This document shows, one piece after another, positions 1 to 10,762 of a DNA stretch of 64,000 nucleotides. The translations under genes and the position numbers were made by a program. The notes under the pieces were generated by a model that searched no databases, was not told where the DNA came from, and saw nothing but the letters and a program-made list of their open reading frames with translations. Source of the stretch: Rhodosporidiobolus odoratus. Lineage: Eukaryota; Basidiomycota; Microbotryomycetes; Sporidiobolales; Sporidiobolaceae. The stretch is from assembly GCA_034387635.1 (NCBI GenBank), contig JAOANU010000002.1:806001-870000 (forward strand). The letters run 5' to 3'. Every line of letters begins with the position of its first letter. The first letter of the stretch is position 1.

Positions 1-88
1 CCCCACCTGCCCCTAGTGGCCGCGCACCGAGCCTTCTGCTCCGACCAGGTCCAGCAAAACGTCGACGCTGACCCGAGTGAACCCACAG
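1..88 (+). other. 3' part of an intron of the Hob3/Rvs161 gene
   Basis: This stretch ends in a pyrimidine-poor but usable CACAG acceptor at 84-88. It carries an in-frame stop just before the BAR homology begins at 89. The upstream exon and the 5' splice site lie outside the window. Confidence 0.6.
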
Positions 89-1023
89 GCTCGAGAAGAA
101 CAGCACCGCCCTGCAGAAAGAGGCAAAAGCCTACCTCGACGCCGTCCGCAACGTCTCTGCCTCGTCCACCCGGATAGCCACCACCATCGACCTCTTCTTC
201 GGTTCCGATTCGGGAGAGCAGGCCATCTCGGCTAACGCCTACAAGCGAGCGGTCGAGGAAATGGAAGGCAACATTGCACGGACCATTGTGGGTTTTTTCG
301 CTTTCAAGCCTCTAGGTAGCTCGCGATGGTGAAGTCGCTGACCTGACTTGGGGTTCTGCAGGATGCGCCATACCGCTCTACTGTCCTTGACCCGATTGGC
401 AAGTTCTGCGCACATCTTCCCGAAGTCGGTAACGCCATCGCGAAGCGGCAGAAGAAGGTCAGTTCTTCTGCTTGAGTATGCTTCTGATCCCTCCAGCTCA
501 TTCTTGTGTCGCCATCAGCTTCTCGACTATGACGCCGCACGGTCAAAAGCCCGCAAGATGGGCGAGAAGTCGTCCGAGGACCCGATCAGGCTGCGGGCGG
601 TGCGCTTCTTTCCTCCCCCTTTGTTGCTACGTTTCGAGCTGACCATCTCCTACATGTAGGCCGAGACGGAAGAAGAGCAAGCACGCGAGATCTTCGGTGC
701 GATCGATGACCAGCTGCGGGAGGAACTGCCACAACTGCTCGACCTTCGCATCCCTTACCTTGACCCTTCCTTCGAATGCATGGTGAGCCTTTTTATTCGC
801 CCCCGGTCTGCCCTCTGGTATCTTGTACTCACCCTACCTCCGTTTCCCACAGGTCCGCCTGCAATCCCACTTCGCCACGGACGGATACGAGAAACTGGGA
901 GGAGTGCAACGGTACTTTGCCGAAGGAGTACGGGAAGACTATGCTTCGGGGGCGTTGGACGCCCAGGTTGAAGGGTGCTTGCAGGAGATGAGGGAGTTGA
1001 GCATTGTGGGTCTATCGGGATGA
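89..1023 (+). CDS. HOB3: BAR-domain amphiphysin, Rvs161/Hob3 type (5' end missing)
   Basis: Partial gene, exons 89-287, 362-457, 519-599, 660-782 and 853-1023. The joined protein starts inside the BAR domain (LEKNSTALQKEAKAYLDAVR) and runs on through LLDYDAARSKARKM, ELPQLLDLRIPYLDPSFE and REDYASGALD. These are the conserved blocks of yeast Rvs161 and fission-yeast Hob3. It stops right after the BAR domain with no SH3 domain, which separates it from Rvs167/Hob1. The family forms curved dimers that bind membrane at endocytic sites and act with actin and Cdc42 regulators. The first exon or exons lie left of the window. The stop codon at 1021-1023 is the first of a small 7-nt repeat array. Family assignment is strong; cellular role is inferred from the family. 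Confidence 0.88.
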
Positions 1024-1041
1024 GGGATGAGGGATGAGGGA
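1017..1041 (+). repeat. 7-nt tandem repeat (GGGATGA x3) over the Hob3 stop codon
   Basis: Three perfect GGGATGA units cover 1017-1037, followed by a partial GGGA. Because the unit is 7 nt long, its TGA at 1021, 1028 and 1035 falls in all three forward frames, so translation cannot pass this point in any frame. Confidence 0.9.
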
Positions 1042-1296
1042 ACGGATTGGGTTGATTGGTTCTTTTCTTCCGGTTGTGGCTACCTGTTTCTTACTCGACC
1101 TCTTTTAGCTGTGTATTCAAGGCTTTGGTACTGGAACCTTGAATGTGATCGATGCCTAGCAAGTCATACCTACGTCTCGTTGCGGATCTTAGTCGTGCTC
1201 TTCGTCGACATCGCTGCGCTGTCTGTTCACTTCGCAACCTTGTCTCGCCTCTTGCCTGTGTGACCTGCGCTAGTGAGCTACTGGGATGCTCGGAGG

Positions 1297-3369
1297 ATGC
1301 TCCCTCGCCTGCCCCGACTGTCAACTTCCGCCGTCGTCCACGCACTCGACCATGTCCCTAGCAGCACCTCTATCGCCTCAAACACCACAACTAGACCCTC
1401 GGGCAGACGTACTCAAAGTGCGAGTACTACTCTACGTCCTACTGCAGCACCTCTCGCAACAACTGGCGCAGCTAGTCGCCCTCCCACCCCCTACGCCAAC
1501 TTTCCTCTCGCGACCTCGACAAATTCAACGAGCCATACAGAGCTCGCGGCGGCGACGGGAGCATGGAACAGAGGTAGGATGGGAGCCACCGAGTCGGCGA
1601 GGAGGCGGCAAGAGCGTGCCGGGCCCCTTTCGGACCGCACCTCGAGCGGATGTAGGCAGACGGACGCACTCAGGCCTGGGACGCAAGAAGGCCCCTCGCT
1701 GCCGCCGCCTCTCAACTATGCACAGCGACATCCCCCACTCCCCACCCTCCCCCGGTCTTTCCTCTTCCCCTCCGTCGACTCCCTCTTCGAACAACCCCTC
1801 CCTTCCTCCGAGCCAGAACTTTACTCCTACCTCCACCAAGTCAAAGCGACGCAACCTTCAACCCGACCCGACTCTCTCGCCTGGTTTCACAGTCAACCTC
1901 GAATCTCTCGCCTTTCTTCCCCGAGAACCTACCGCGTCCTTCTCCACTACGCGTTCGAGGAATCCAACCTTCGACTGGTGCGGACTCTTCTCGCCGAGAT
2001 GCACGAGCGAGGGGTCGAGAAGAATGAGCGGGTGTTGCGGGTGCTGTTGAGGGGGTATTTGCGGCATGGGAAGGAGGAAGACGCGAGGGAGGTTGCGCAG
2101 GCGTTGGGCAGACGGGGAGTCGTGCTACTCGAGACGAAACCTAGGGTGTTGGACAGTGCAGCTCGGGGGAAGAGGAAGGAAGAGCTCGAGGCACCTTGGA
2201 AAGGGTGGTGGATGCGGAATCGAGAAACGGAAATGGTGAAGGAACGCGAGCGGGTACGCGAGGAGACATGGGCGCCTCAACGCAGCGCGTTCTTCTCGAA
2301 ACGACGTCGCTCGACCCGCTCTTCTTCTTCCGGTCCATCCCCTTCCTCCAATCCTATCCCACTTTCTCTCCCTCCTCGCCAGCCAACTCCCATACCTCGA
2401 CAGTCTGCTGCTCTCGCCGGTTCCGACGTCGTCACCCTGACACACCGTCTGGTGACTGAAGCTCAATACGATGAGGCTTATGCAGTTGCCGAAATGTGGC
2501 TGCGAGCAAATCGCCCCTCTCTCGCTAAATCCTCCACATCCTCTCCGACGGCGTCCATACCTCCCCGAACCTTGAGCCCTCACGACTCCCACACCTCCAG
2601 CGTACACACCACCCTCTCGTCCTTCGGCGCAGCAGCCGCCGAATTCAACGCCTCAGCCCTCGCCCTCCTTCACATCCTCCTCCGACCGCTCTTTCTCGAA
2701 CGAGCCCCCCTCTCCTCAATCCGCCGCTTCGTCTCCCATTTCCTCCTCACCGCCTCCCCTCCTCCTCCTTCACGCCCTCTCGTTCCAAACCTCGTCACCC
2801 TCCGAACCCTCATCTCTGGCTTGCGGGGTCACCCCGAGGCGTTTTTTCGAGCGAGGAAACTGGTCGATTGGTTTGGGTATCGGTGGGGTCTTCCATTACT
2901 CGGTCAGCCTGACTCGAAGAGGATCTACTTTGTCCCTCGTCCTCGAACAGAGGCGGAGGCGAAACGAGTCGGCGATGACGAGGGTGACGCTGCTGCGGCT
3001 CGACCCGCCGCCGTCGAGGACGAGGTGGAACCCCGATCTTCAGTCAAACCTCACCAAGTCGTCTCACCTGACTTGGCCCTCCTCCTCCTCCAACACTCCA
3101 TCGACGCCGCCTCGAGCTGCCCTAAAACCCTCGTTTCATCCCGTCAAATCCTCGAAATCAGAACCTGGTGGAATGCCCTCGACAAGGATCCGGAAAAGTA
3201 TGAGCAGTGGAAGGCGTATAAAGTGAGGAGGGCTTGGGGGAAGGCGGTTGAGGTGGGGGTTATGCCGAGGAGGAGGGAACGGATGGGGGAGAGGGCGAGG
3301 GAGAGGATCGTGAAGGAGCGGGAGGAGGAGGAGGAAGAGAGGAAGAGGAGGCAGGAAGAAGGTCTATAG
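1297..3369 (+). CDS. Pentatricopeptide-repeat-like protein, probably mitochondrial
   Basis: Single open frame of 690 codons. The first ATG in frame is at 1297; an upstream GTG at 1273 is not a plausible eukaryotic start. The N-terminus (MLPRLPRLSTSAVVHAL) is rich in Arg, Ser and hydrophobic residues with no acidic residue, like a mitochondrial presequence. About residues 215-275 hold helix-turn-helix repeats of PPR style (YRVLLHYAFEESNLRLVRTL, then a GYLRHGKEEDAREVAQ block). Weaker repeats follow near 385 and 505. The N-terminal third and several linkers are Pro/Ser-rich and probably disordered. The C-terminus is a charged Arg/Glu helix ending EEEEERKRRQEEGL. Fungal PPR proteins usually act in mitochondrial RNA processing or translation. 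The exact ortholog is not recognised, and no intron is needed. Confidence 0.6.
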   Translation: MLPRLPRLSTSAVVHALDHVPSSTSIASNTTTRPSGRRTQSASTTLRPTAAPLATTGAASRPPTPYANFPLATSTNSTSHTELAAATGAWNRGRMGATESARRRQERAGPLSDRTSSGCRQTDALRPGTQEGPSLPPPLNYAQRHPPLPTLPRSFLFPSVDSLFEQPLPSSEPELYSYLHQVKATQPSTRPDSLAWFHSQPRISRLSSPRTYRVLLHYAFEESNLRLVRTLLAEMHERGVEKNERVLRVLLRGYLRHGKEEDAREVAQALGRRGVVLLETKPRVLDSAARGKRKEELEAPWKGWWMRNRETEMVKERERVREETWAPQRSAFFSKRRRSTRSSSSGPSPSSNPIPLSLPPRQPTPIPRQSAALAGSDVVTLTHRLVTEAQYDEAYAVAEMWLRANRPSLAKSSTSSPTASIPPRTLSPHDSHTSSVHTTLSSFGAAAAEFNASALALLHILLRPLFLERAPLSSIRRFVSHFLLTASPPPPSRPLVPNLVTLRTLISGLRGHPEAFFRARKLVDWFGYRWGLPLLGQPDSKRIYFVPRPRTEAEAKRVGDDEGDAAAARPAAVEDEVEPRSSVKPHQVVSPDLALLLLQHSIDAASSCPKTLVSSRQILEIRTWWNALDKDPEKYEQWKAYKVRRAWGKAVEVGVMPRRRERMGERARERIVKEREEEEEERKRRQEEGL

Positions 3370-3958
3370 AAAGCGGATAACGGAATATCATGCAACTACG
3401 CGTCAACTGTCGATCAGAAGGTCTTACTCGCGAGGGAGGATAAGCACAAGATCAGCACACTCGATTTGCGAAGGTCACTTTCCCGCGCCGGTTTTGCGCC
3501 TCAGGTTCTGCCTTCCCGCACATGACGCACCGCATTCGGAGCTGCTTCCGCTAGACGGCACGAAGTCGACCCGCTAAGGAGGAAGCAGCTCAAACGGTGT
3601 GCAAGACCTCAGACCACCTCTTGCATGGCTATCTCCCTCTCATTGCTCTTAGCACTTCATCATTCTGATGAAACGATGCGATGGGCAAATCCTGCTATTG
3701 CGTATGATATTTATCTAGAGAAGGGCGCGTATATAGATGCTGTTGTATCGGTCCGATGGAAGAAACGATCGCAAAAGGATGGGGACAAGGCCGGAAAGAC
3801 TGAATAACCATTTTGTGAGACGACGAACCCGAGGAGACTGTCTGGGGGGAGAGGGGAAAGAAGATATAGGGAATTGATCTGCGAAGCAATGAAGGAGATC
3901 AGTCACCGCACGTCGATCAATATCGTCGGCACGAGAAGCGGCGAAACGGTGAGCGCAC
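3370..3958. other. Convergent intergenic region
   Basis: Non-coding space between the 3' ends of the PPR-like gene and the GH3 gene. The only structure seen is an 11-bp inverted repeat. No credible ORF or RNA gene was seen. Confidence 0.6.
3539..3591. repeat. 11-bp inverted repeat between convergent genes
   Basis: The left arm GAGCTGCTTCC (3539-3549) and right arm GGAAGCAGCTC (3581-3591) are perfect reverse complements with a 31-nt loop. It lies in the shared 3' region of two convergent genes, so the hairpin could form in either 3' UTR. Function unknown. Confidence 0.75.
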
Positions 3959-6900
3959 CTAAAACTCGAAGCTCGCAGTAAGCGGCAACTCCCTGCTACT
4001 GCTGCCGACGCTCACGGTGAATTCGCCCGCGGGAATTACCCATCCCGCCTTCCAGACGCTGTAGTAGGCAAGATCCTTGTTGCGGAGCTCGAACGAGACG
4101 GTCTTGGACTCGCCGGCCTTGAGGAAGGGCTTCTCGAAACCGCGGAGAGAGCGGATGGGCAAGGTGCGCGGGACGGAGCCGGGGAAGGTGATGTAGAGCT
4201 GCAAGGGATCGTAGCAGGAGCAGAGTCAATAAGCGAACAACGGAGAGGCAGGGTGCGCGGAAGCTGGCTTACCTGCGCGACCTCAGCGCCTGCAACAGCA
4301 CCGGTGTTCTTGATCGTGGCCTTGGCGGTGTAAGCAATGTCGTAGAGACCCGAGGTGAGCTCGTCGTTGACGTAGAGCTTTTCGTTGGTCTCGCGGACAG
4401 GGGCAGGGGAATGCTTCTTGGTGCGCTGGACCTTGAGGCTTGAGTAGGAGAAGCTGTACAGAAAGCCGCCGTAAGCGTGGGTCCTTTGAGGCAGTTCTGT
4501 AATACAGGAAGCGGGAGAAGCGGGGCGGAAATGCAAAGATACGCACTTGGTGTAGCTCATACCGTAGCCGAACTCGTAAAGAGGGGTAATGTTCTTCGCA
4601 TCAAAGTGCTTGTAGTCGATGAAAACGCCCTCAGTGAAATTGGTGACGGGGTTCTCGACCAGCGAGCCGTTGTAGTACGCATCCGGGTAGTCGGAAACGT
4701 TCTGGGCGATGGTGAAGGGGAGCTTGCCAGAGGGGTTGACATCTCCGAACAGTACGGAAGCGATGGCGTTGCCGCCTTCAACGGTAGGGAAGTAAGCGAA
4801 AACGACGGAAGAGACGTTGGCGTGGTCGATCCAAGCGCTCATGTCGACCGGGCCGGGGGCAGTAACGACAACGACAGTGTCGTTGTGGCGCTCAGCTACA
4901 TACTTGATGAGCTCGTCGCCGTCGTGAGGCAGCTGTAGCGAGGCAGGTCAGTGCCGGAAATCGAGACGGTAGAAGCAAGCGGAAGGTCACACACACTGAG
5001 GTTCTTGCGGTCGTAACCGTCTTGCTGGTGAACCGCAACGAAGACAACAGCGGTGTCGGCGTAGCTGAGCTTGTAGTCAAGGTAGTTGATGTACCCGAAG
5101 GACGGGAGGTGAGAGTCGGAACCGCCCTCGGTCGCGTTGCTACAGCGTACCGTGCAAGGTCAGTAGATGAGCAAAGCTGCCAGCGGGAACGGATGGAAAA
5201 GGAGACGGGGAGGAACAAGGTACGTGGTGAGAGTGCGGGAAAGTCCAGACATACTCGGAGAAGTATCCATCGACGTAGGTCGGTCGCTCCTGCTTCATAG
5301 CACGAGCGCGGATACCAGCGAGGGGGTCAATGGCGTATGGGGAAGTCGATCCGCCAGACCCGAAACCTTCCGAGATGAAGCCGTCGATGAAGGTCTCGTT
5401 GGTGATGTAGAACATGGCGGCGAGGTTGTCCGGCTGACCGTAGCGAGCAGCGCTGGCGGCCGATCCAACAACTGTAGAGCGCACGGATTCGATCAGTTGA
5501 GATGCTCATTGGATAAACGCCGCAACTCGACCTTCTCAAGCTGGTGAAGGCGGGATAGCACGTACGGATGAGGTCCTTAGGGTTCTGGAGAGGAAGGCCG
5601 CGAGCGTCATCCGACGAGCGTGCGTTCTTGAGTAGGGTGAGCGAGCCTTCAGCAGTGTCACGGACGACCTTGGCGTGAGCAGCGGACGCGACATAGCGGT
5701 CGAAGTCGATTTCGGGCAGCTTCGCCTGGTCAAGGGCGAAGTAGGGAGTAAAGATGCTACGGATAGTAGGGCAGTCAGCGATCGATGGCATGGACGGCAA
5801 GGGACGAGGAGGAGTTTACCGAACGAGCTTGTCATCGTAGATGGATTCGGGAAGAGAGCCGTTGCGCACGAGGTCGCCGAGATTGTCGCCCCAGGTGTTC
5901 ATCTCCTCGCTGAATGCAGGATATCAGAGTCAGCGGACGAGCCTAGTGGACCGCGACCGAATAGCTCACCCTTCGCCCTCCACAAAGTCAGTTCCGTTGA
6001 CGGCAGCGTCGAGAGCATGGTAGGTTGCTCCCCAGTCGGTGAGAACGTAGCCGCCGAAGCCGAGCTGCACGCATGAACGAGGCATCAGCATGGGTACGAG
6101 CATGCGAGGGGGAGATGAGATGAGAACGGACCTCCTCCTTCAAGAGACCGTTGAGAACAGCGTCGTTCTCGCAGACCATGGTGCCGTTGATCTTGTCGTA
6201 CGAGCACATGATGGCGCCGGCACCGCTACGGACGGCTTCGGCGAAGGGCCAGGTGTACAACTCGCGCGTAGTCGCCGCGCTTATCTCGTCTCCCAATGTG
6301 CCGTAGATCTGGCGACCGAAATAGCCACCTTGAGCGATACCCTGTCGGAGCCATTCTTGCTCGCTGACAGTAGAAAAACCGAGTCAGCGCTGTGTGAAGG
6401 AGACAGAGAAAGAAAGCAGCAACTAACTTGCCGAAGAAATGCTGCAGGCGGTACAGTCACAACGTCAGTCTCGGTACAGGCGACTTGACACAGAGATGAT
6501 GGAGACTGACCTTGACGCAACCGATACTACCACTTTTTTGATAGGCCTCAACAGAAAGCTTGATCGCCTCTCCGGTGAGGTAAGGGTCAGGCGAGAAGTT
6601 CTCCCAGTCACGACCGCCGTAAGGAGAGCGACCGATAGGTCCAGCGACGAAGGGCAGGCCGACGTGAATGCCGAGCTCGGCGTTCTCCTTACCCATGGCG
6701 GCGGCGCGAGCCGTAATCACGTCGCGATCCCAGGTCGCTCCCGTGGTGACTTCGGTTGGGAACTGACTGCTGTACCGAGTCTTGATGCCTTCAGGCGAGA
6801 ACTGTCAGCGCGATACGAATGATGGGGGAGTAGGGATTACTTACCGGTCCCACCGCCGTGGAAGCAGATCGAGGGAATGCCTATGCTCTCGACAGGGTAG

Positions 6901-7229
6901 GTCAAGCCAGCGCAGTCGCCGTGGTCGTAGCGAAGGGTGGTAAAGTTGACTAGTGAAGGAGCGACAGGTGAGCCGATGCTGCAGGGGGAGAAGGACAACG
7001 ACAGTAGGAGAGAAAACTCACCCTTCTCATCCAAGGTCATCTTGGCAACAGCATCCTGGGCCTTCTTGAAGGCGCGGACCCACTTGTCGGAAGTATAGCC
7101 TTCGGGCGTCAAGGACGGTGAGTGGCTAGAGGCGGAAGAAGTGGACGAGGCGGATCCTGAGGAAGAGGATGCAGGTGCAGCAACAGCTGCGCTGGCCGCA
7201 AGTCCGACGAGCAGGCTCAGGGAAAGCAT
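3959..7229 (-). CDS. Secreted GH3 beta-glucosidase
   Basis: Thirteen exons: 7229-7022, 6949-6845, 6788-6511, 6441-6428, 6363-6132, 6064-5970, 5909-5820, 5756-5566, 5471-5255, 5139-4995, 4932-4547, 4483-4273 and 4198-3959. They sum to 2412 nt (803 residues) in one frame. A signal peptide (MLSLSLLVGLAASAAVAAPA) is followed by the GH3 N-domain: RYDHGDCAGLTYPVESIGIP, the GRSPYGGRDWENFSPDPYL loop and the KHFFGNEQEW block. The nucleophile loop LGFGGYVLTDW puts the catalytic Asp at residue 289. The second domain carries GNAIASVLFGDVNPSGKLPF. A C-terminal fibronectin-III-like domain (KPFLKAGESKTVSFEL) completes the usual fungal architecture. The enzyme should remove terminal beta-linked glucose from cello-oligosaccharides or other glucosides outside the cell; substrate is not decided by sequence alone. 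The acid/base Glu was not assigned. Exon 4 is only 14 nt and encodes the conserved HFFGN turn. Confidence 0.9.
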
Positions 7230-7818
7230 CTCGAGTCGCGGGACGAGATGAGTGAGGTGTAGGAAGGAAAGGAGCGAACGATAGGCTGCATGCTGCACCT
7301 CACACGCCCATGAAGTTTGGCCGCCCATGAGTCGCTCCAAGTTGCTCGATCAGTTTCGGCGAAATGGTTGCAAGCGGGGGACCACTTCCGAAGCAGACTG
7401 ATTCCGTGGACGACCTTGGACTTGCTTAATGTCGCTTGTCTCTCCTTGGACGTCCATGTCGATGTCGACCGTCGGCGAGGATCGCGGCGGTGTCACATCT
7501 TGCCGAGAGCCAGCTGGGGAAGATTAGCCATCTGACGAATTTTCGCCTTTTTTTTCTCTCGCCGCCCCTGCGCCGCCATGGGCCGGCTGGGCTCTCCACG
7601 GATCGCGGGGTGGGCAGGATGAGGCGTTTCTGGCTTGCAGTGGGTCGTGCGGTTCCTACGGGAGTGTCGGGCATGTCATCGAGGAAGAACCATCTGAGGA
7701 AAAATTGGTTTGTAAGAGTGTGACCAGCTCTAATGTGCCGGCACCAATGCAGGACCCCGAGAAGAAAGCAAGAGTAGGCCAGACGCACGCAGATACAACC
7801 CCTGACGATTTGTGAGTG
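7230..7818. other. Intergenic region upstream of the GH3 gene
   Basis: Upstream region of the GH3 gene and downstream region of the Cdc14 gene, both on the minus strand. It has a T run near 7547-7555 and Pro/Arg-rich shadow frames, but no homologous protein was seen. The GH3 promoter should lie here. Confidence 0.6.
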
Positions 7819-9814
7819 TCAGCTCAAGCCCAACCCCATGGCCTTAAAACGCTCCTCCAACGCGTCCACGTTCGGCATAACCTTTCTCAACAAATCCTTC
7901 TTTTCCTGCTCCGTCCGTACATGACCTGTGCGAGCTCGTGAAGCCGACGACGACGAGTGAGGTTGTGAAGAAGAAGGCGCGGTCATTGCTGATGGTGCTG
8001 CCGCTGGTGAGCGGGGCGACGGAGGCGGAAGTGGAGGCGGCAGTCCTGTCGTGGCTAGAGACCGAGACCGAGAATGCGAAGACGGACGTGCACGCGAAGA
8101 GGAGGAGGATGTGGGAGGTAAACGAGGCGGAGGCATCTCTTCCGCTTCGTTGCTGCCTTTGCTTGGCCTCGCTCGAGCTGGTCTACGTGTCTCCCGAAGC
8201 GGCGGCAGTCCCTCTGACCTCGTCAGTCTATCTCGTTCGACTGACGACGAGGACTGGGTTCGACGATGTCCGTTGTGAGGGTGTGGCGGAGGCCGAGGAC
8301 GGGGAGTAGAAGAAGGCAGATCGGCGGCAGCGGAGCTGAGCAGCCCGTCGGGCAATCGAGAGGCGCGAGGGGTGTGCGCGAAGTCTGCTGCCATTGAAGG
8401 GTTCCCGCCACGTTCGGAAGATGACTCCGAGATGGACGTATGCCGTCGCGAGGTGTGGCGGGCGGATGTGGGAAAGTCGGATGACAAGGATGTGGTGGGA
8501 GCATGCGAAGTGGATAGGGGGCGGGAGACCGAGGCAGAACTATGATTCGAGGAGGAGGAGGATAGTGCGGAAGAGTTGATTAGGCTTTGCGAACGAGCGT
8601 GGCCGGATCTTCGCGGTGTTCGAGTTGGAGAGGAATCGCGCGACGAAGCCGAGCGGGAGCTGGACGTTGTCGACTCCTTACTCGATCGCGTTTGACTGGG
8701 AGCATGCGTGCGGGGTCGATGCGGAGTCTGCGGTACGAAGTCGGCGGCAGAGGCGAGGAGGTTGGGAAGGTCGGAGGCGAGCATTTGAGAGTTGAGGGTG
8801 GAGGAGGTTGCGGCCGAGGAGACAGATGCACTGAGAGAAGGGTCTGCAGTGGTGCGCGACTGCTCCGGCAGGAGGTAGAAGTACAGGAGCTCGATGACTT
8901 TGATCCTGCAATACGGAGAGTTGTCGCCGGTCTGAGGTTTGGTAATATAACGGTGCTTACCGAACAACCTGTGCAGCGCCCTTGTCCTTCAAGACTTTGA
9001 CGATCTGATCTAGCCCACCCAATTCTTCGAAGACTCGCATATTCTTCGGTCGGTCCACGAGCGCACACAACAGCGTATCCAGCGCTGCGAGGGCGAGCTG
9101 ATTAGCTGCGGCCGCCTCAGCCTGGTGAGTTGCAGTTGGGCCAGATTGCATCGGGCTTGATGCTGAAAGAGACGGAGAGGCTGGGAAGATCACGGGTGAA
9201 GGGAAGGGTTTAGGGGAAGAAAGGGACGGAGAAAAGGGCTGAGACGGGCGAGTCGTGTCGAGAACCGCGAGAAGGTACTGGCAGACGGAAGGTCAGGGCT
9301 CGTTATGGCTAGAATGAGGGAGGGCGCGACGCACTTCGAGGCTACTCGGGCGGGAGAATAGCCGCTGACTTGAGCGATGGAGAAGAAGCAGGCCTTGAAG
9401 CAGGCGCAGGACCCGAGCGACGTTTTCCCAGCTGTCAGCAGCATCTGTACAAGTTTGAAGTAAGTACTGAAGGCGGGGCAACGCCTGAAGGATCAGAGTC
9501 TACCAGTTGGTTGCCCCACTTGGTGCCGAGCGAGAGTGCGACCTAGCCATTCCAACAAGACGGCGGTGACTGCAGCACGCGCGTCAGCTCTCAGGCCCAG
9601 CTCAGAGCGAAGATGGAGACGTACGATTGCACTCCAAGGTGTCTTGCAAGCTTGAGAAGCGGTCGAGAGTAGGTCGAGAGGGGTCGAGGGCGAGAGTCGC
9701 GACGGTCGTCTCGAGTTGAGTCAAGGCGGATGCATGTTGACGACTGGTGGACTTTAGCGATAACAAGGTGTGTATAGCAGCATCTAGACTGTGGTTCAAG
9801 GAAGCAGATGTCAT
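7819..9814 (-). CDS. cdc14: Cdc14-type septation initiation network protein
   Basis: Five exons: 9814-9625, 9569-9504, 9444-9335, 9277-8961 and 8905-7819, total 1770 nt (589 residues). The conserved domain spans about residues 1-260. Key blocks are WENVARVLRLLQGLLLLHRS, LALAALDTLLCALVDRPKN and MRVFEELGGL, then KVIELLYFYLLPE. These match the fission-yeast SIN protein Cdc14 (a partner of the Sid1 kinase), not the unrelated Cdc14 phosphatase of budding yeast. About residues 270-560 form a Ser/Pro/Arg-rich disordered region. The protein closes with a conserved-looking helix, EKKDLLRKVMPNVDALEERF. The start ATG at 9814 is the only in-frame ATG before the domain. By family it controls septum formation and cytokinesis at the spindle pole body. 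The gene is divergent from the AlkB-like gene, with only 56 bp between the start codons. Confidence 0.82.
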
Positions 9815-9870
9815 GGCATGGTTGAAACCAAACACCAACAACCACTCCCCCTCGACTACCTCTGTATGTT
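9815..9870. promoter_or_regulatory. 56-bp gap between divergent start codons
   Basis: Only 56 bp separate the ATG of cdc14 (minus) from the ATG of the AlkB-like gene (plus). Any core promoter elements and both 5' UTRs must overlap each other or reach into coding sequence. Confidence 0.7.
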
Positions 9871-10762
9871 ATGCCAGATAGCCTCTTCGGGTCAGATACA
9901 GACGAAGAACAGGACGCTGGATCAACTGCACCAGCTCAACCATCACCTCAGGGTACCGTCGCTTCTTGCACCCCGCCTCCGATTCCGGGACTCTACCTCT
10001 TCAGAGATGCGTTGCCCCTAGAGATGCAGCACACTCTCACTGAGCAGCTGGCAGAGAAGGTTTGGGTCGGACACTCGGATCAGGTTAGCTGCACTTTCAT
10101 CCTTTTCTTCCCGGCCATTAGCTCTCCATTTCCTGCTCCACCGCGCCTACAGCCAGCCTTCAGTGCAGGGCCCCAGCAGCTTATCAGCGACCAATCTCGG
10201 GCTATTCCACTGACCGGCCGCTCTCCCGCAGGTCATGCTGTTCGATGGTCCCTCCGGTACTTCTCTGCCTTCTTACCTCGACCCGCTGTTCCAAGCCCTG
10301 CCCACCATCCTCGCTCCCCTTCCTCTGCCCATAAGAGCCCTTGTCATCCACTCGACGCAACCTCGCCAAGCGATTCTCAACCTCTACTTTCCTGGACAAG
10401 GTATCTCACCACACGTCGACCTGCCAACACGCTACGAAGACGGCATCGTCGGCATCTCGCTGCTGAGCAGCACTGTCATGGACTTTGCGCCAGTCTCACC
10501 CCGAGCCGACGAGCCGGTGAAGACCTACTCCGTTCGTCTCCGGCCTGGAGACGTTTATGTCCTTTCCGGTGAAGCGAGGTGGAACTGGACACATGGGATC
10601 GCCTACCGCGAGGAAGATCTGGTCGAAGACGATGGACATACTGGAGAGATGTTTCGTGTGAGGAGAGGTGTGAGGATGAGCATAACCTTGAGGCGAATGA
10701 AGGAAGGCGCCGAACTCATCGGGCCGGCGGCGGATGCGGTCGACAGCGGTGACCACGACTGA
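9871..10762 (+). CDS. AlkB-like Fe(II)/2-oxoglutarate dioxygenase
   Basis: Two exons, 9871-10083 and 10232-10762, giving 247 residues in one frame. The double-stranded beta-helix core is visible: QAILNLYFPGQGISPHVDLP contains the iron ligands His132 and Asp134. The distal His192 sits in WNWTHGIAYR, and RRGVRMSITLRR carries the 2-oxoglutarate-binding Arg near 219. Spacing and the FPGQGISPHVD block resemble the AlkB group related to the ALKBH8/ALKBH7 oxygenase domains rather than ALKBH2/3. No RRM or methyltransferase domain is fused. The family oxidatively demethylates nucleic acids or modifies tRNA wobble bases; the substrate cannot be told here. The N-terminal 35 residues are acidic and Pro-rich. 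All metal ligands are present, so an active enzyme is expected. Confidence 0.82.
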
